A program made the position numbers and the translations under genes. 64,000 bases of DNA from Rhodanobacter sp. LX-99 (GTDB lineage Bacteria; Pseudomonadota; Gammaproteobacteria; Xanthomonadales; Rhodanobacteraceae). The stretch's first letter is position 1. Each line of letters opens with the position of its first letter. Where the stretch lies: contig NZ_JAHFVL010000001.1 of assembly GCF_018599185.1 (NCBI RefSeq), positions 62,001-126,000 on the forward strand, given 5' to 3'. This document shows, piece after piece, positions 35,522-48,420 of the stretch. The notes beneath the pieces are model-generated. The model saw only the letters and a program-made list of their open reading frames with translations, searched no databases and had not been told where the DNA came from.

Positions 35522-36714
35522 AAAGATTTTTGCTGATCACGCTGGCTTCATTGGTGGCCCTTGCCGGTTGCCATTCGTTCAAGAAGGAAAACGTCCAGCC
35601 GCCGACTCCGCTGGCCAAGGATTTCAAGCCGACGCTGCAGGTCACCCGCCTGTGGCGCGCCAGCGTGGGCGACGGCGCCGGCACCAGCGGCGCGCGCCTG
35701 CGCCCGACCGTGGTCGACGGCGTGCTCTATGCCGCCAGCACCGACGGCAAGCTGGTTGCGTTTGACGCCGCCAGCGGCAAGAGCCTGTGGTCGAAGAGTT
35801 CGCGCATCCATGGCTGGTTCGGCTGGGGCGACAAGAAGCGCAAGGACGCCCAGTACGCCGGCGGCCCCGCGGTCAGCGGCGACCTGCTCGCCGTCGGCAC
35901 GCTGGACGGCCACGTCTACGCCGTGAACGCAAAAGACGGCAGTCCGCGCTGGGATGTCGAGGTGAGCAGCGAAGTGCTGGCGTCGCCGGTAATCGTCGGC
36001 GACATGGTCGTGGTGCGTACCGGCGACGGCCGCGTCTACGCGCTGGACGCGGCGAGCGGCCAGCGTCGCTGGGTCTACGACCAGGGTACCGTGCCGCTGC
36101 TCAGCCTGCGCGGCAATGGCTCGCTGCTGGCGGCCAACGGCGTGCTGTTCTTCGGCAGCGACGACGGCAAGCTCGTCGCCCTGCGCCAGGACAACGGTGC
36201 GAAGCTGTGGGAACAGAAACTGGCCAGCGGCGAGGGCCGCACCGAGATCGATCGCCTGAATGACGCCGACGGCGCGATCCTGCTGGACGGCAGCACGCTC
36301 TACGGCGCCGCCTATCACGGCAACCTGGCAGCGGTTGACGGCCCCAGCGGCCGTCCGCTGTGGTCGCATCCGTTCTCCAGCTTCGAATCGCTGGCGGTCA
36401 GCGCCAATGCGGTTTTTGGCGTCAACGACGAATCAGTGGTGTGGGCATTCGACAAGAATGGCGGCGCCGACATGTGGAAGAACGACGCGCTGAAGTACCG
36501 CTGGCTCAGCGGCCCGGCCGTGCAGGGCAACTACGTCGTGGTCGGCGATCTGGAAGGCTACGTGCACTGGCTGCAGACCGGTGACGGCGCGCTGGCCGCC
36601 CGCGAGCGGCTGTCGAAGAAGGCGATCCGCGCCCAGCCGCTGGTGGTGGGCGACACCGTTTACGTCGAGGACGTCGAGGGCCGTATCGGCGCCTACCGTC
36701 TGTCCTCGCACTGA
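35518..36714 (+). CDS. bamB: Outer-membrane assembly lipoprotein BamB
   Basis: 398 aa. The lipobox is LAGC (Cys 18). The rest is an eight-bladed beta-propeller with repeating tryptophan-docking units such as AVNAKDGSPRWDVEV and [14 protein letters not shown]. BamB is part of the BAM complex that inserts barrels. It is followed by der, as in most gammaproteobacteria. Confidence 0.95.
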   Translation: MKRFLLITLASLVALAGCHSFKKENVQPPTPLAKDFKPTLQVTRLWRASVGDGAGTSGARLRPTVVDGVLYAASTDGKLVAFDAASGKSLWSKSSRIHGWFGWGDKKRKDAQYAGGPAVSGDLLAVGTLDGHVYAVNAKDGSPRWDVEVSSEVLASPVIVGDMVVVRTGDGRVYALDAASGQRRWVYDQGTVPLLSLRGNGSLLAANGVLFFGSDDGKLVALRQDNGAKLWEQKLASGEGRTEIDRLNDADGAILLDGSTLYGAAYHGNLAAVDGPSGRPLWSHPFSSFESLAVSANAVFGVNDESVVWAFDKNGGADMWKNDALKYRWLSGPAVQGNYVVVGDLEGYVHWLQTGDGALAARERLSKKAIRAQPLVVGDTVYVEDVEGRIGAYRLSSH

Positions 36715-36736
36715 TCGCTGGAACGAAGTACTCATC

Positions 36737-38140
36737 ATGTTGCCCGTCGTCGCACTGGTTGGTCGTCCGAATGTCGGCAAATCGACCCTTTTCAATGTGC
36801 TGACGCGCAGCCGCGACGCCCTGGTGGCCGACATGCCGGGCGTCACCCGCGATCGCCACTACGGCATCTGCCGCAGCGGCGATCGGCCCTTCGTGGTGGT
36901 CGATACCGGCGGCCTGTCCGGGGTCGAGGAAGCCATGGACGTGCTGACCGCGAAGCAGGTGCGCCTGGCGATCGCGGAAGCAAACGTACTGGTGTTCGTG
37001 GTCGATGCCCGCGATGGCCTGCTGCCGCAGGATTACGTGATCCTGGGCGAGCTTCGCCGCAGCGGCAAGCCGATCGTCGTCGTGGTCAACAAGACCGACG
37101 GCCTCGACGAACAGGCCGTGCTGGCCGAGTTCTCCGCGTTCGGCATCGGCACCACCTTGCCGTTGTCCGCGGCGCACAATCGCGGCACCGACGACCTGAT
37201 CCGGGCCCTGCTGCCGCTGCTGCCGGCCGACGAGGAAAGCGCGACCGAAGCCGCGGGCGAGGACGGCAGCATTCGCGTCGCCATCGTCGGCCGTCCGAAC
37301 GCCGGCAAGTCGACCCTGATCAACCGCCTGCTGGGCGAAGAGCGGCTGATCGTCTCCGATGTCGCCGGCACCACCCGCGACCCGATCCGGGTACCGCTGG
37401 AGCGCGACGGCAAGCGCTACACGCTGATCGACACCGCCGGCATCCGGCGCAAGGCGCGGGTCGAGGAAGCCGTCGAGAAATTCAGCGTCATCAAGACGCT
37501 GCAGTCGATCGCCGCCGCCCAGGTCGTGGTGGTGATGATCGATGCCCGCGAAAACCTGGCCGACCAGGATCTCACCCTGATCGGCTACGCGATGGACGAG
37601 GGCAGGGCGCTGGTCATCGCGATCAACAAGTGGGACGACATGGACCAGTACCAGCGCGACGAGTGCCGCCGCGCGCTGGATCGCCGGCTGGTGTTCGTCG
37701 ATTGGGCCAAGCAGGTGCAGATCTCCGCGCTGCACGGTTCCGGCCTGCGCGAGCTGATGCGCGCGGTGGTGCGTGCGCATGCGTCGGCGACCAAGGTGCT
37801 GGTGTCTTCCGACCTCACCAAGACGCTGGAGAAGGCATACGAGAGCTACCAGCCGCCACTGGTGAACGGCCACGCGCCGAAGCTGCGCTTCGCGCATCCG
37901 GGCGGAACCAACCCGCCGACCATCGTGATCCACGGCACCCGCACCAAGCACATCGCACCGGCGTACCAGCGCTATCTGGAGAATTTCTTCCGCAAGCGCT
38001 ACAAGCTGGAAGGCACGCCGGTCCGGATTGCCTTCCGCGAAGGCGAGAACCCGTATGCCGGGCGCAAAAAGGTGCTGACCAAGGAACAGCAGCACAAGGC
38101 CAGGCGCCGGGTCAGCGACCTGATCAAGCGCACGCGCTGA
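36737..38140 (+). CDS. der: Ribosome biogenesis GTPase Der
   Basis: 467 aa from the ATG at 36737. It has tandem GTPase domains, each with a P-loop (GRPNVGKST near 9-17 and GRPNAGKST near 184-192), and a C-terminal KH-like domain. Der is required for 50S subunit maturation. It ends the rlmN-pilF-rodZ-yfgM-bamB-der run. Confidence 0.97.
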   Translation: MLPVVALVGRPNVGKSTLFNVLTRSRDALVADMPGVTRDRHYGICRSGDRPFVVVDTGGLSGVEEAMDVLTAKQVRLAIAEANVLVFVVDARDGLLPQDYVILGELRRSGKPIVVVVNKTDGLDEQAVLAEFSAFGIGTTLPLSAAHNRGTDDLIRALLPLLPADEESATEAAGEDGSIRVAIVGRPNAGKSTLINRLLGEERLIVSDVAGTTRDPIRVPLERDGKRYTLIDTAGIRRKARVEEAVEKFSVIKTLQSIAAAQVVVVMIDARENLADQDLTLIGYAMDEGRALVIAINKWDDMDQYQRDECRRALDRRLVFVDWAKQVQISALHGSGLRELMRAVVRAHASATKVLVSSDLTKTLEKAYESYQPPLVNGHAPKLRFAHPGGTNPPTIVIHGTRTKHIAPAYQRYLENFFRKRYKLEGTPVRIAFREGENPYAGRKKVLTKEQQHKARRRVSDLIKRTR

Positions 38141-38185
38141 GTCGCCGGATTTCCTGCCGGACCGTGCTGCGCGGATCCACGCCCG

Positions 38186-38755
38186 TCAGCCCAGGTCCTG
38201 CGGAATCAGGGCATACACCGCCGCATCGCATGCCTGCCCGTGTGCCCACAGGCGCTGACGGGCGATGGCCTCGAACCGTGCTCCCAGCTTTTCGGCCGTG
38301 CGTCGGCTCGGCCGGTTATCGGGTAGCGCGATGATCTCGATACGGATCAGCCCCAGCCGCCCAAAACCGAAACGCGCGACCATGGCAGCCGCGGCCGACG
38401 CGATACCTTGCCCGTGACGTGACTGGCGCACCCAGTAACCCAGGTTTGCGCTCCGATGAACCCGGTTGCGCTGGCCCAGACCGACGCCGCCGAGCAGGTC
38501 GCCCGAGGCCGCGTCGAAAACCGCAAAGGCAAAATGCTCGCCCGAGTGCCAGCCAGTCTGGCACTGCGTTACCCAGGCCATGGCAGCATGCAGGTCGTAA
38601 CCAGCGTGACACCACGGCAGCCAGCGGCCAACGCTTTCCGCAGACCCGCGTGCGGCTTCTGACAGCGCCGCCGCGTCGCGGTCCTGCCATGGGCGCAAGT
38701 TCAATCGACCGTCGGTCAGTTCCAGCGCGGCTGGAATCGTCTCGTCTGCACCCAT
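38186..38755 (-). CDS. GNAT family N-acetyltransferase (RimJ/RimL type)
   Basis: 189 aa from the ATG at 38755. The pattern LRPWQDRDAAAL at the N-terminus, LGYWVRQSRHGQGIASAAAA for the acetyl-CoA loop and the NRPSRRTAEKLGARFE end match the RimJ/RimL subfamily. It may acetylate ribosomal protein termini or small amines; substrate unknown. It is antisense to and between der and folD. Confidence 0.88.
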   Translation of the reverse strand: MGADETIPAALELTDGRLNLRPWQDRDAAALSEAARGSAESVGRWLPWCHAGYDLHAAMAWVTQCQTGWHSGEHFAFAVFDAASGDLLGGVGLGQRNRVHRSANLGYWVRQSRHGQGIASAAAAMVARFGFGRLGLIRIEIIALPDNRPSRRTAEKLGARFEAIARQRLWAHGQACDAAVYALIPQDLG

Positions 38756-38823
38756 GCGTGCGTTCCGTTTGTGCGCATCAGGCCAAGCCCGGATAATGAC
38801 CGACTTTACACCCGGGCATTCCC

Positions 38824-39693
38824 ATGAGCGCACGCATCCTCGACGGCAAACGCATCGCACAGGAACTGCTGGAACGTGTCGGCCTGCGCGTCGCCGCGAG
38901 GGTGGCGCAAGGCCTGCCCGCACCGGGACTGGCGGTGGTGCTGGTAGGCAGCGATGCGGCCTCGACGGTCTACGTGCGCAACAAGCGCAAGGCTTGCCAG
39001 CAGGTGGGTTTCCGTTCGTTCGGTTATGACCTGCCGCCCGACACCACCCAGGAAGAACTGTTCGCCCTGATCGACCGGCTCAACGCCGACCCGGACGTGC
39101 ACGGCATCCTGGTGCAGTCGCCGCTGCCGGCACATATCGACGAGGATGCCTTGGTCGACCGCATCGACCCGAACAAGGACGTCGACGGTTTCCAGGCGAT
39201 CAACGTGGGGCGCCTGGCCTTGCGCCGTTTCGGCTTGCGCCCATGCACGCCCAAGGGCGTGATGACCCTGCTCGGGCACACCGATCGCCCGGTGCGCGGC
39301 CAGCACGCGGTGGTGGTCGGCGTGTCCAACCATGTAGGCCGCCCGCTGGTGCTGGAGCTGATGATCGCCGGCTGCACCACCACCAGTTGCCACCGCTTCA
39401 CCCGCGACCTGGAAGTCTTCGTGCGCCAGGCCGACATCGTGATCGTCGCCGTGGGCAAGGCCGGGCTGGTGAAAGGCGAGTGGATCAAGCCCGGCGCCGT
39501 GGTGATCGACGTGGGCATCAACCGGCTCGACGACGGCCGCCTGGTCGGCGACGTGGAATTCGCCCCGGCCGCCGAACGCGCCAGCTGGATCACCCCGGTG
39601 CCCGGCGGCGTCGGCCCGATGACGGTGGCCACGCTGATGGAGAACACGCTGGAAGCGGCCGAGGCGCACACCGCACCGCAGCGGGTCGCCTGA
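38824..39693 (+). CDS. folD: Bifunctional methylenetetrahydrofolate dehydrogenase/cyclohydrolase
   Basis: 289 aa. It interconverts methylene-, methenyl- and formyl-tetrahydrofolate for one-carbon metabolism and purine synthesis. The signature lysine lies in [13 protein letters not shown] (canonically YxxxK), with the QSPLPAHI segment and the C-terminal [11 protein letters not shown] block all present. Next to the purine genes guaB and guaA. Confidence 0.96.
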   Translation: MSARILDGKRIAQELLERVGLRVAARVAQGLPAPGLAVVLVGSDAASTVYVRNKRKACQQVGFRSFGYDLPPDTTQEELFALIDRLNADPDVHGILVQSPLPAHIDEDALVDRIDPNKDVDGFQAINVGRLALRRFGLRPCTPKGVMTLLGHTDRPVRGQHAVVVGVSNHVGRPLVLELMIAGCTTTSCHRFTRDLEVFVRQADIVIVAVGKAGLVKGEWIKPGAVVIDVGINRLDDGRLVGDVEFAPAAERASWITPVPGGVGPMTVATLMENTLEAAEAHTAPQRVA

Positions 39694-39756
39694 CCCATCG
39701 TGGTGCCGCGGTGTTCAGCCGCACGGCTGGCGAGCATCCCGGCGGGGCGCGTATAA

Positions 39757-41241
<1,485 letters not shown>

Positions 41242-41247
41242 TAGGTC

Positions 41248-41276
41248 GGGAGTGGGGAATCGAGAATGGGGAATCG
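41248..41276 (+). repeat. Purine-rich arm of guaB-guaA inverted repeat
   Basis: A GGGAGTGGGGAATCGAGAAT stretch with internal GGGAAT units. Its complement appears at 41349-41372, 72 bases on. Together they could form a stem in the guaBA mRNA. Confidence 0.6.
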
Positions 41277-41348
41277 TTGAAAGCGACTTTCCCGCTTCCT
41301 GATTTTCCCGTACGCGCCGGGTGCAGAGCGAACCGGCGTTTCCATTTC

Positions 41349-41372
41349 CGACTCCCCATTCCCGATTCCCGG
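41349..41372 (-). repeat. Pyrimidine-rich arm of guaB-guaA inverted repeat
   Basis: CGACTCCCCATTCCCGATTC plus CCGG, complementary to the arm at 41248. It ends eight bases before the guaA start and overlaps the place where its ribosome site should be. Confidence 0.6.
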
Positions 41373-41379
41373 CCATGCA

Positions 41380-42957
<1,578 letters not shown>

Positions 42958-42984
42958 CAAAATCAATCACTTGCGGGCAACAGG

Positions 42985-43009
42985 GAAGGCCGGCAACTTG
43001 CCGGCCTTC
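42985..43009. terminator. Hairpin downstream of guaA
   Basis: GAAGGCCGGCAA and its exact complement, separated by one base, form a 12-base stem 28 bases past the guaA stop. There is no T run after it. It is a probable guaBA terminator. Confidence 0.7.
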
Positions 43010-43026
43010 TCACGTTAAAGCCATAA

Positions 43027-43524
<498 letters not shown>

Positions 43525-43527
43525 ACG

Positions 43528-44052
43528 TCAGCCGCCGTCGACCGTGGCCAAAGTTCCGCCGGCAGGCGCGCTGGCGTCGCTGCCGAGCAGTTGCAGCCGC
43601 AGCCCCCACGGCGACACGAAATCCAGCACCATGCGGCCAGCCAGCGGGCCGGAGGTGAGGCGGTGCGGCGCCCCGCTGACGCCAACACCTGCACGCCGCA
43701 GCCATTCGCTGGCGTGTTGCACGTCGTCCGAAACGAACTGCAGCGGCCGATCGGCCCGGCCCGATGCGGGAGAAGGGGAGACGCCGCGATCGTCGAACAG
43801 CTCGACGACCGACCCGGCGTCGCAGGCCAACAGGCGGGAGGCCGGTGCGTCGCCCGGCGTCGCCTCAGTCGCTACGGACTCCGGGCCAATCAGGCGGCAA
43901 TCCAGGACATCCTGGAAAAATGCCACCGCCTGTTCCAGGTCTGGCACACCGATCCTGGCGTAGTCGCCACCGTACAGCGTGGCCGCACGGACGCCCGACG
44001 GCGCGGCCACGGCCAGGCTGAAAGCAAGAAACAGCAGTAGTGATTTGCCCAT
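43528..44052 (-). CDS. Exported VOC/glyoxalase-like protein
   Basis: 174 aa from the ATG at 44052, which gives a clear signal peptide (GKSLLLFLAFSLAVAAPSGVRA). The mature part is a single VOC domain (YARIGVPDLEQAVAFFQDVLDCRLI). VOC proteins are usually cytoplasmic, so export is unusual. The Glu/His metal ligands are only partly clear. Function unknown. Confidence 0.72.
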   Translation of the reverse strand: MGKSLLLFLAFSLAVAAPSGVRAATLYGGDYARIGVPDLEQAVAFFQDVLDCRLIGPESVATEATPGDAPASRLLACDAGSVVELFDDRGVSPSPASGRADRPLQFVSDDVQHASEWLRRAGVGVSGAPHRLTSGPLAGRMVLDFVSPWGLRLQLLGSDASAPAGGTLATVDGG

Positions 44053-44299
44053 GATCCGGCAGCCAGACATGCAATGGGCAGCTACATGGGCACGGGCCAT
44101 TCCAGGCAAAACCCCTGACTGATGGCCAGTGAGTTTCCCTGAGTGAACAATCACCGTTTCCACGCGGGAACAGAGCGATCGCCCATAGGCCGTTTATCTG
44201 CATCGCCGCCGCCCCGATCCTGTTGCCACGCAAACAGACCGGCGTGCGTTGAGATCCTGGCCGGTCCGGTCCATCCATTCCTCGCCGAGGACTATTCGA

Positions 44300-44482
44300 A
44301 TGAAGCGCCATCTCAACAATTTGCTGCAATATCCGCGTAACCGGTTCGAAGGCGCCCATGCCACGCACCGGACCGCGACGCCTCGCAACCCGGGCACCAC
44401 CGGCCTGCAGCCCGAGGACGGCTACGACTGGTTGCGGCAGATCAAGCAGGTACACGCCGGCCGTTCAGCAGCGAGGCGCTGA
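44300..44482 (+). CDS. Possible small protein, 60 aa
   Basis: A short frame MKRHLNNLLQYPRNRFEG with a GAGG site about nine bases upstream. It is basic and has no recognised motif. It lies alone between convergent genes. Coding is uncertain. Confidence 0.35.
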   Translation: MKRHLNNLLQYPRNRFEGAHATHRTATPRNPGTTGLQPEDGYDWLRQIKQVHAGRSAARR

Positions 44483-44570
44483 ACGTAAATCCACGGGCAG
44501 CGGACTCGCCGGACGCGCGATGGCGTGATGTCCATTGCGCCATCCGATTCCCCGTACAAATGCGTGCAGG

Positions 44571-45719
44571 TCAAGCTCCACGGCGGGGGCCGCCGTCTTC
44601 CGGGGAAGGGGCGCGCTGGGGTTCGGGACTGGCGGGTATGGAGGCCTCATCCGTTGCCGGGTGGCTCCTGTCGAACTCACCGCGCCAGCGTGGCCATGCT
44701 TCGGGGTAATGGGCCTGGATGTAAGCGACGAGTCCCTCGCGCACGCGGCAGCGCAGGTCCCAGTTGCGGCCGGAATCGGTGGAACTCACCAGCACACGCA
44801 GCTGCATGGCATGTTCGTCGGCGTCGGTCAGCTGCAGCACGCAGACACGCCGATCCCACTCCGGCGCCTCATCGCACAAGCGCTTCAGTTCCTCGCGCAG
44901 CGGCGCCAGCGGCATGCGGTAGTCCACCATCAGGGACACTGCGCCGATCAGCTGCGAACTGCGGCGCGTCCAGTTCTGGAACGGGTTTTCGATGAACCAG
45001 TTGAGCGGCACCACCAGGCGCCGTTCGTCCCAGATGCGCACGACCACGTAGCTGCCGTTGATTTCCTCGACGCGGCCCCATTCGCCCTCGATGATCACCA
45101 CGTCGTCCAGCCGGATCGGCTGGGTCAGCGCGATCTGCAGCCCGGCGATCAGGTTGCTCAGCACCGGCTTGGCGGCCAGGCCGATCGCCAGGCCAGCCAC
45201 GCCGGCCGAGGCGAGCAGGCTGGCGCCGAGCTGACGCACGCCTGGAATCGTCAGCAGGATGATCGACGCACCGATGACGATCACGATGACGTCGGCCGTG
45301 CGTCCGAGTACGCGCACCTGGGTCACCACGCGGCGCGCACGCAGGTTGTCGGCCACGTCCATCGGATAGCGCCGGATCGCCGCGCCCTCGAACGCGCCGA
45401 TGCAGCGCACCACCAGCCACGTGCCTGTCGCCAGCAGGGCGACCAGCAGCAGGTGCTGGAGCAAGGCTACCGGCGCGGATGCAGCCGGCGGCCAGAGGCG
45501 CAAGGCCATCGTCAGCGTCAGCAACGGGATCAGCCACTCCATCGGCGCGCTGGCCCGGCCCATGATGTCCGCGATCACCGGATGGCCGACTGCAGACCGT
45601 CGCAATACGGCATAGGCCGCGGCGCGCAGCACGACGGCCAGCACCAGGCCGACGACCACCATCAGTCCCAGCCGCACCCAGGCGTTGTGCATCCACAGGG
45701 CAAAAAATGTATCCGCCAT
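44571..45719 (-). CDS. MscS family mechanosensitive ion channel
   Basis: 382 aa from the ATG at 45719. Four to five membrane helices come first, then the pore helix and beta domain with GVAGLAIGLAAKPVLSNLIA and LDDVVIIEGEWGRVEEI, the MscS signature. These channels open under membrane tension to release solutes after osmotic downshock. It lies downstream of ligD on the same strand, 115 bases away. Confidence 0.88.
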   Translation of the reverse strand: MADTFFALWMHNAWVRLGLMVVVGLVLAVVLRAAAYAVLRRSAVGHPVIADIMGRASAPMEWLIPLLTLTMALRLWPPAASAPVALLQHLLLVALLATGTWLVVRCIGAFEGAAIRRYPMDVADNLRARRVVTQVRVLGRTADVIVIVIGASIILLTIPGVRQLGASLLASAGVAGLAIGLAAKPVLSNLIAGLQIALTQPIRLDDVVIIEGEWGRVEEINGSYVVVRIWDERRLVVPLNWFIENPFQNWTRRSSQLIGAVSLMVDYRMPLAPLREELKRLCDEAPEWDRRVCVLQLTDADEHAMQLRVLVSSTDSGRNWDLRCRVREGLVAYIQAHYPEAWPRWRGEFDRSHPATDEASIPASPEPQRAPSPEDGGPRRGA

Positions 45720-45834
45720 GCCGGCAGTCTGCCGGTCGGCATGTCGACAGCATGTGGGTATCCCGTGCAATGGCAGCGGCACGCCGATGGCGTGCCCGTC
45801 ATTCGCCACCGCCTGGAACCGGCTCGCGGAGTCG

Positions 45835-48387
45835 TCAGCCGAGTTTCTTCACGATCCCGTCGAGATCCTGGCGCACCTCATCGATGCCCGCCCACGGATC
45901 AGTGCGCAACCGCGCAAGCCGCCGCGCTGCGGAATGGATATCGAAGGCGTGGCCGCTTTTCAGCGTGCCCAGTTCGTTCCAGCGCAGCGGCATGGCAACC
46001 GGCGCGCCGGGGCGTGCCCGCAGTGAATACGACGCCACGCTGGTCGCGCCGCGGCTGTTGCGCAGGTAATCCACGTAGATCAGGCCATGGCGCTGTGCCT
46101 TGCTGGCGGTAGCGATGAATTCCAGCGGATGGGCCTGTGCCAGCGTGCTGGCGAACGCATGCGCGAAATTCTTCACCTGTGCCCAGGGGCAGCCGGGATT
46201 CAAGGGAACCACCACATGCAGGCCCTTGCCGCCGGTGGTGCGCAGGAACGAATCCAGGCCCAGCTGCGCCAGCCGCCGGTGCACCAGTCGCGCCGCCGCC
46301 ACGACGCGATCCCAGGCCACGTTGCTGCCGGGATCGAGATCGAACACGACGCGGTCGGCACGATCGGGCTGTTTGATGGTCGAGCCCCAGGGATGGAATT
46401 CCAGCACGCCGAACTGCACCAGTTCGAGCACCGAAATGGCGTCCCGCGGATAGATGTAGGTCGCCTGTGCGCCGAATTCCTCCTTCAGTCTTGCGCTGCC
46501 GACATGCTTCAGTCCGGTAATCATGTGCTTCTGGAAGAAGCATGCTTTCGCCGTGCCTTCGGGACAGCGGATGACCGAAGTAGGGCGGTTCACCACACCC
46601 GGCAAGAACCACTTCATCACCGCAGCGTAGTAGTCGGCCACCTGTTGCTTGGTGATGCCGTCGTCGGGAAATACCACGCGATCGGGGTGGGTGATCCGGA
46701 TGCCTGCCGGATCTGCGTCGGCAACCTTCCTTCGGCGCGGCAGGCCGGCGGGCTTGCCTTTGGCGCGGTCGGAGTCGACGAGATCCGCGGCTTTCTTGTC
46801 GATGCGCATGGTCTTCAGGCTTGGTTGGCGCAACAGGCGGTTGTTGCCGACGCCACGGTAATACACCTCGGCCACCGCGGCAGGCTTGACCCAGCGCGCA
46901 TCGCGCAGGAGAGGGTCGACCGCAGCCAACGCCACCGTGGGCCGGGGGCTGCCCCTATCGGCGATCGACTTCCCCAACGACCGCAGTTGTTCGTTCGAGA
47001 AGCCCGTGCCCACGCGTCCGACGTAGACCCAGCCGGACTTCACCTCGGGATCGGGCCTGGCCAGCAGCAGCGATCCAAAACTGCTGCGGCTGCCCTTGGG
47101 CGGCGTGTAGCCCACGACGGCGAATTCGTCGCTTTGGAGACGCTTGATCTTGAGCCAGTCGCCGCCGCGCCCGGGCCGGTAGGCCGAATCGATGCGCTTG
47201 GAAACGATGCCTTCCAGTTGCTGCTCGATCGCCATGCGGAACACGCCCGCGCCATCGCCGATCGCGTGGCTGCTGAAAGCCAGGTGTTTCGGTGCATGCG
47301 CAAGCAGCTTCTGCAGCAGCTGCTTGCGTTCCAGCAGGCCGACCCGTGACAGGTCGCTGCCCTCGAAGTAGGGCAGGTCGAACAGCATGTAGACCAGAGG
47401 CAGTTGCGCCTCGCCCGACAAGGTCTGTTGCAGGCCGTTGAAGTCGCTGTGCCCGCGCGAGTCCAGCGCGACAAGCTCGCCGTCGAGGCGGGCGGAGCGT
47501 AGCCCGAGCGATTCCAGCGATTGCACGATGTCGGGCAGGCGATCGTTCCAGGGCAGGGCGTTGCGCGACCATAGCCTCACCTCGCCGCCGGCGATCGCGG
47601 TGAGGATGCGGTAGCCGTCCCACTTGACCTCGTGCAGCCATTGCTTTCCTTCCGGCGGCTGGTCGCGCAGGCGTGCCAACTCCGGCTTGAAGAAGGCGTT
47701 GTCGACGGTCGCCGCCCGCGCACCCTCCAGTGCGGCAGCCGCCCTGGACAGTCGCAGCCGCGGCGCCTTCCCTGCTTTGGGGGCGGGCTTCTTGCGGGCG
47801 ATGGATTTTTTCGCAGCGGCCCGGGTTGCGGGCGTCTTCGCGGCGGCGCGGGTGCTGCGGGCCATCTTCGCATCGAGCAGGTCGTCGGCTTCGACATCGC
47901 CGGCAAACGCGTCCTTCGCCTTGATCAGGAACCACGTCGGCTGGCGTTCCTTGCGGCCGCTGCGCACGAGATGCCAGCCACCCTTGAGCCGCTTGCCGAA
48001 CAGCTCGAAGCTCAGGTGGCCTTTCTGCAGCTGGGCCTCGGCGTCGCCTTCGGTGGTCCACACGCCGGTGTCGAACTGATCGACATGGCCCTTGCCATAG
48101 CCATGCTCGATGTCACCCTCGAAATTCGCGTAGGAAACCGGATGGTCTTCGACTTCTACCGCCAGCCGCTTTACCGCAGGATCGTAGCTGGGCCCCTTCG
48201 GCACGGCCCAGCTCTTCAGCACATCGCCCACCTGCAGGCGAAAATCGAAGTGCCTCCGGCTGGCGTGATGCAGCTGCACCACGAAGATGGCGCGCCGGTT
48301 CGCCGCCGCGGGGTCATTAGTCGCAGGCTCGCGTGTCCTGGAGAAGTCGCGCTTGCGCTGGTAGTCCCGCAGGCTGTTCATCGTCAT
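45835..48387 (-). CDS. ligD: DNA ligase D (PE-ligase-polymerase)
   Basis: 850 aa with the order phosphoesterase, ligase, polymerase. The PE domain has HHASRRHFDFRLQ (40-52); the ligase nucleophile is Lys255 in EVKWDGYR; the polymerase has DLDPGSNVAWD and TGGKGLHVVVPL. Together with Ku it performs non-homologous end joining. The linker at about 175-220 is rich in Lys and Ala, resembling histone H1. It lies convergent in function but not in direction with ku, 1.7 kb away. Confidence 0.96.
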   Translation of the reverse strand: MTMNSLRDYQRKRDFSRTREPATNDPAAANRRAIFVVQLHHASRRHFDFRLQVGDVLKSWAVPKGPSYDPAVKRLAVEVEDHPVSYANFEGDIEHGYGKGHVDQFDTGVWTTEGDAEAQLQKGHLSFELFGKRLKGGWHLVRSGRKERQPTWFLIKAKDAFAGDVEADDLLDAKMARSTRAAAKTPATRAAAKKSIARKKPAPKAGKAPRLRLSRAAAALEGARAATVDNAFFKPELARLRDQPPEGKQWLHEVKWDGYRILTAIAGGEVRLWSRNALPWNDRLPDIVQSLESLGLRSARLDGELVALDSRGHSDFNGLQQTLSGEAQLPLVYMLFDLPYFEGSDLSRVGLLERKQLLQKLLAHAPKHLAFSSHAIGDGAGVFRMAIEQQLEGIVSKRIDSAYRPGRGGDWLKIKRLQSDEFAVVGYTPPKGSRSSFGSLLLARPDPEVKSGWVYVGRVGTGFSNEQLRSLGKSIADRGSPRPTVALAAVDPLLRDARWVKPAAVAEVYYRGVGNNRLLRQPSLKTMRIDKKAADLVDSDRAKGKPAGLPRRRKVADADPAGIRITHPDRVVFPDDGITKQQVADYYAAVMKWFLPGVVNRPTSVIRCPEGTAKACFFQKHMITGLKHVGSARLKEEFGAQATYIYPRDAISVLELVQFGVLEFHPWGSTIKQPDRADRVVFDLDPGSNVAWDRVVAAARLVHRRLAQLGLDSFLRTTGGKGLHVVVPLNPGCPWAQVKNFAHAFASTLAQAHPLEFIATASKAQRHGLIYVDYLRNSRGATSVASYSLRARPGAPVAMPLRWNELGTLKSGHAFDIHSAARRLARLRTDPWAGIDEVRQDLDGIVKKLG

Positions 48388-48420
48388 GGATCCGAAGTGG
48401 CGCCGATGACGGCCGAAGGT

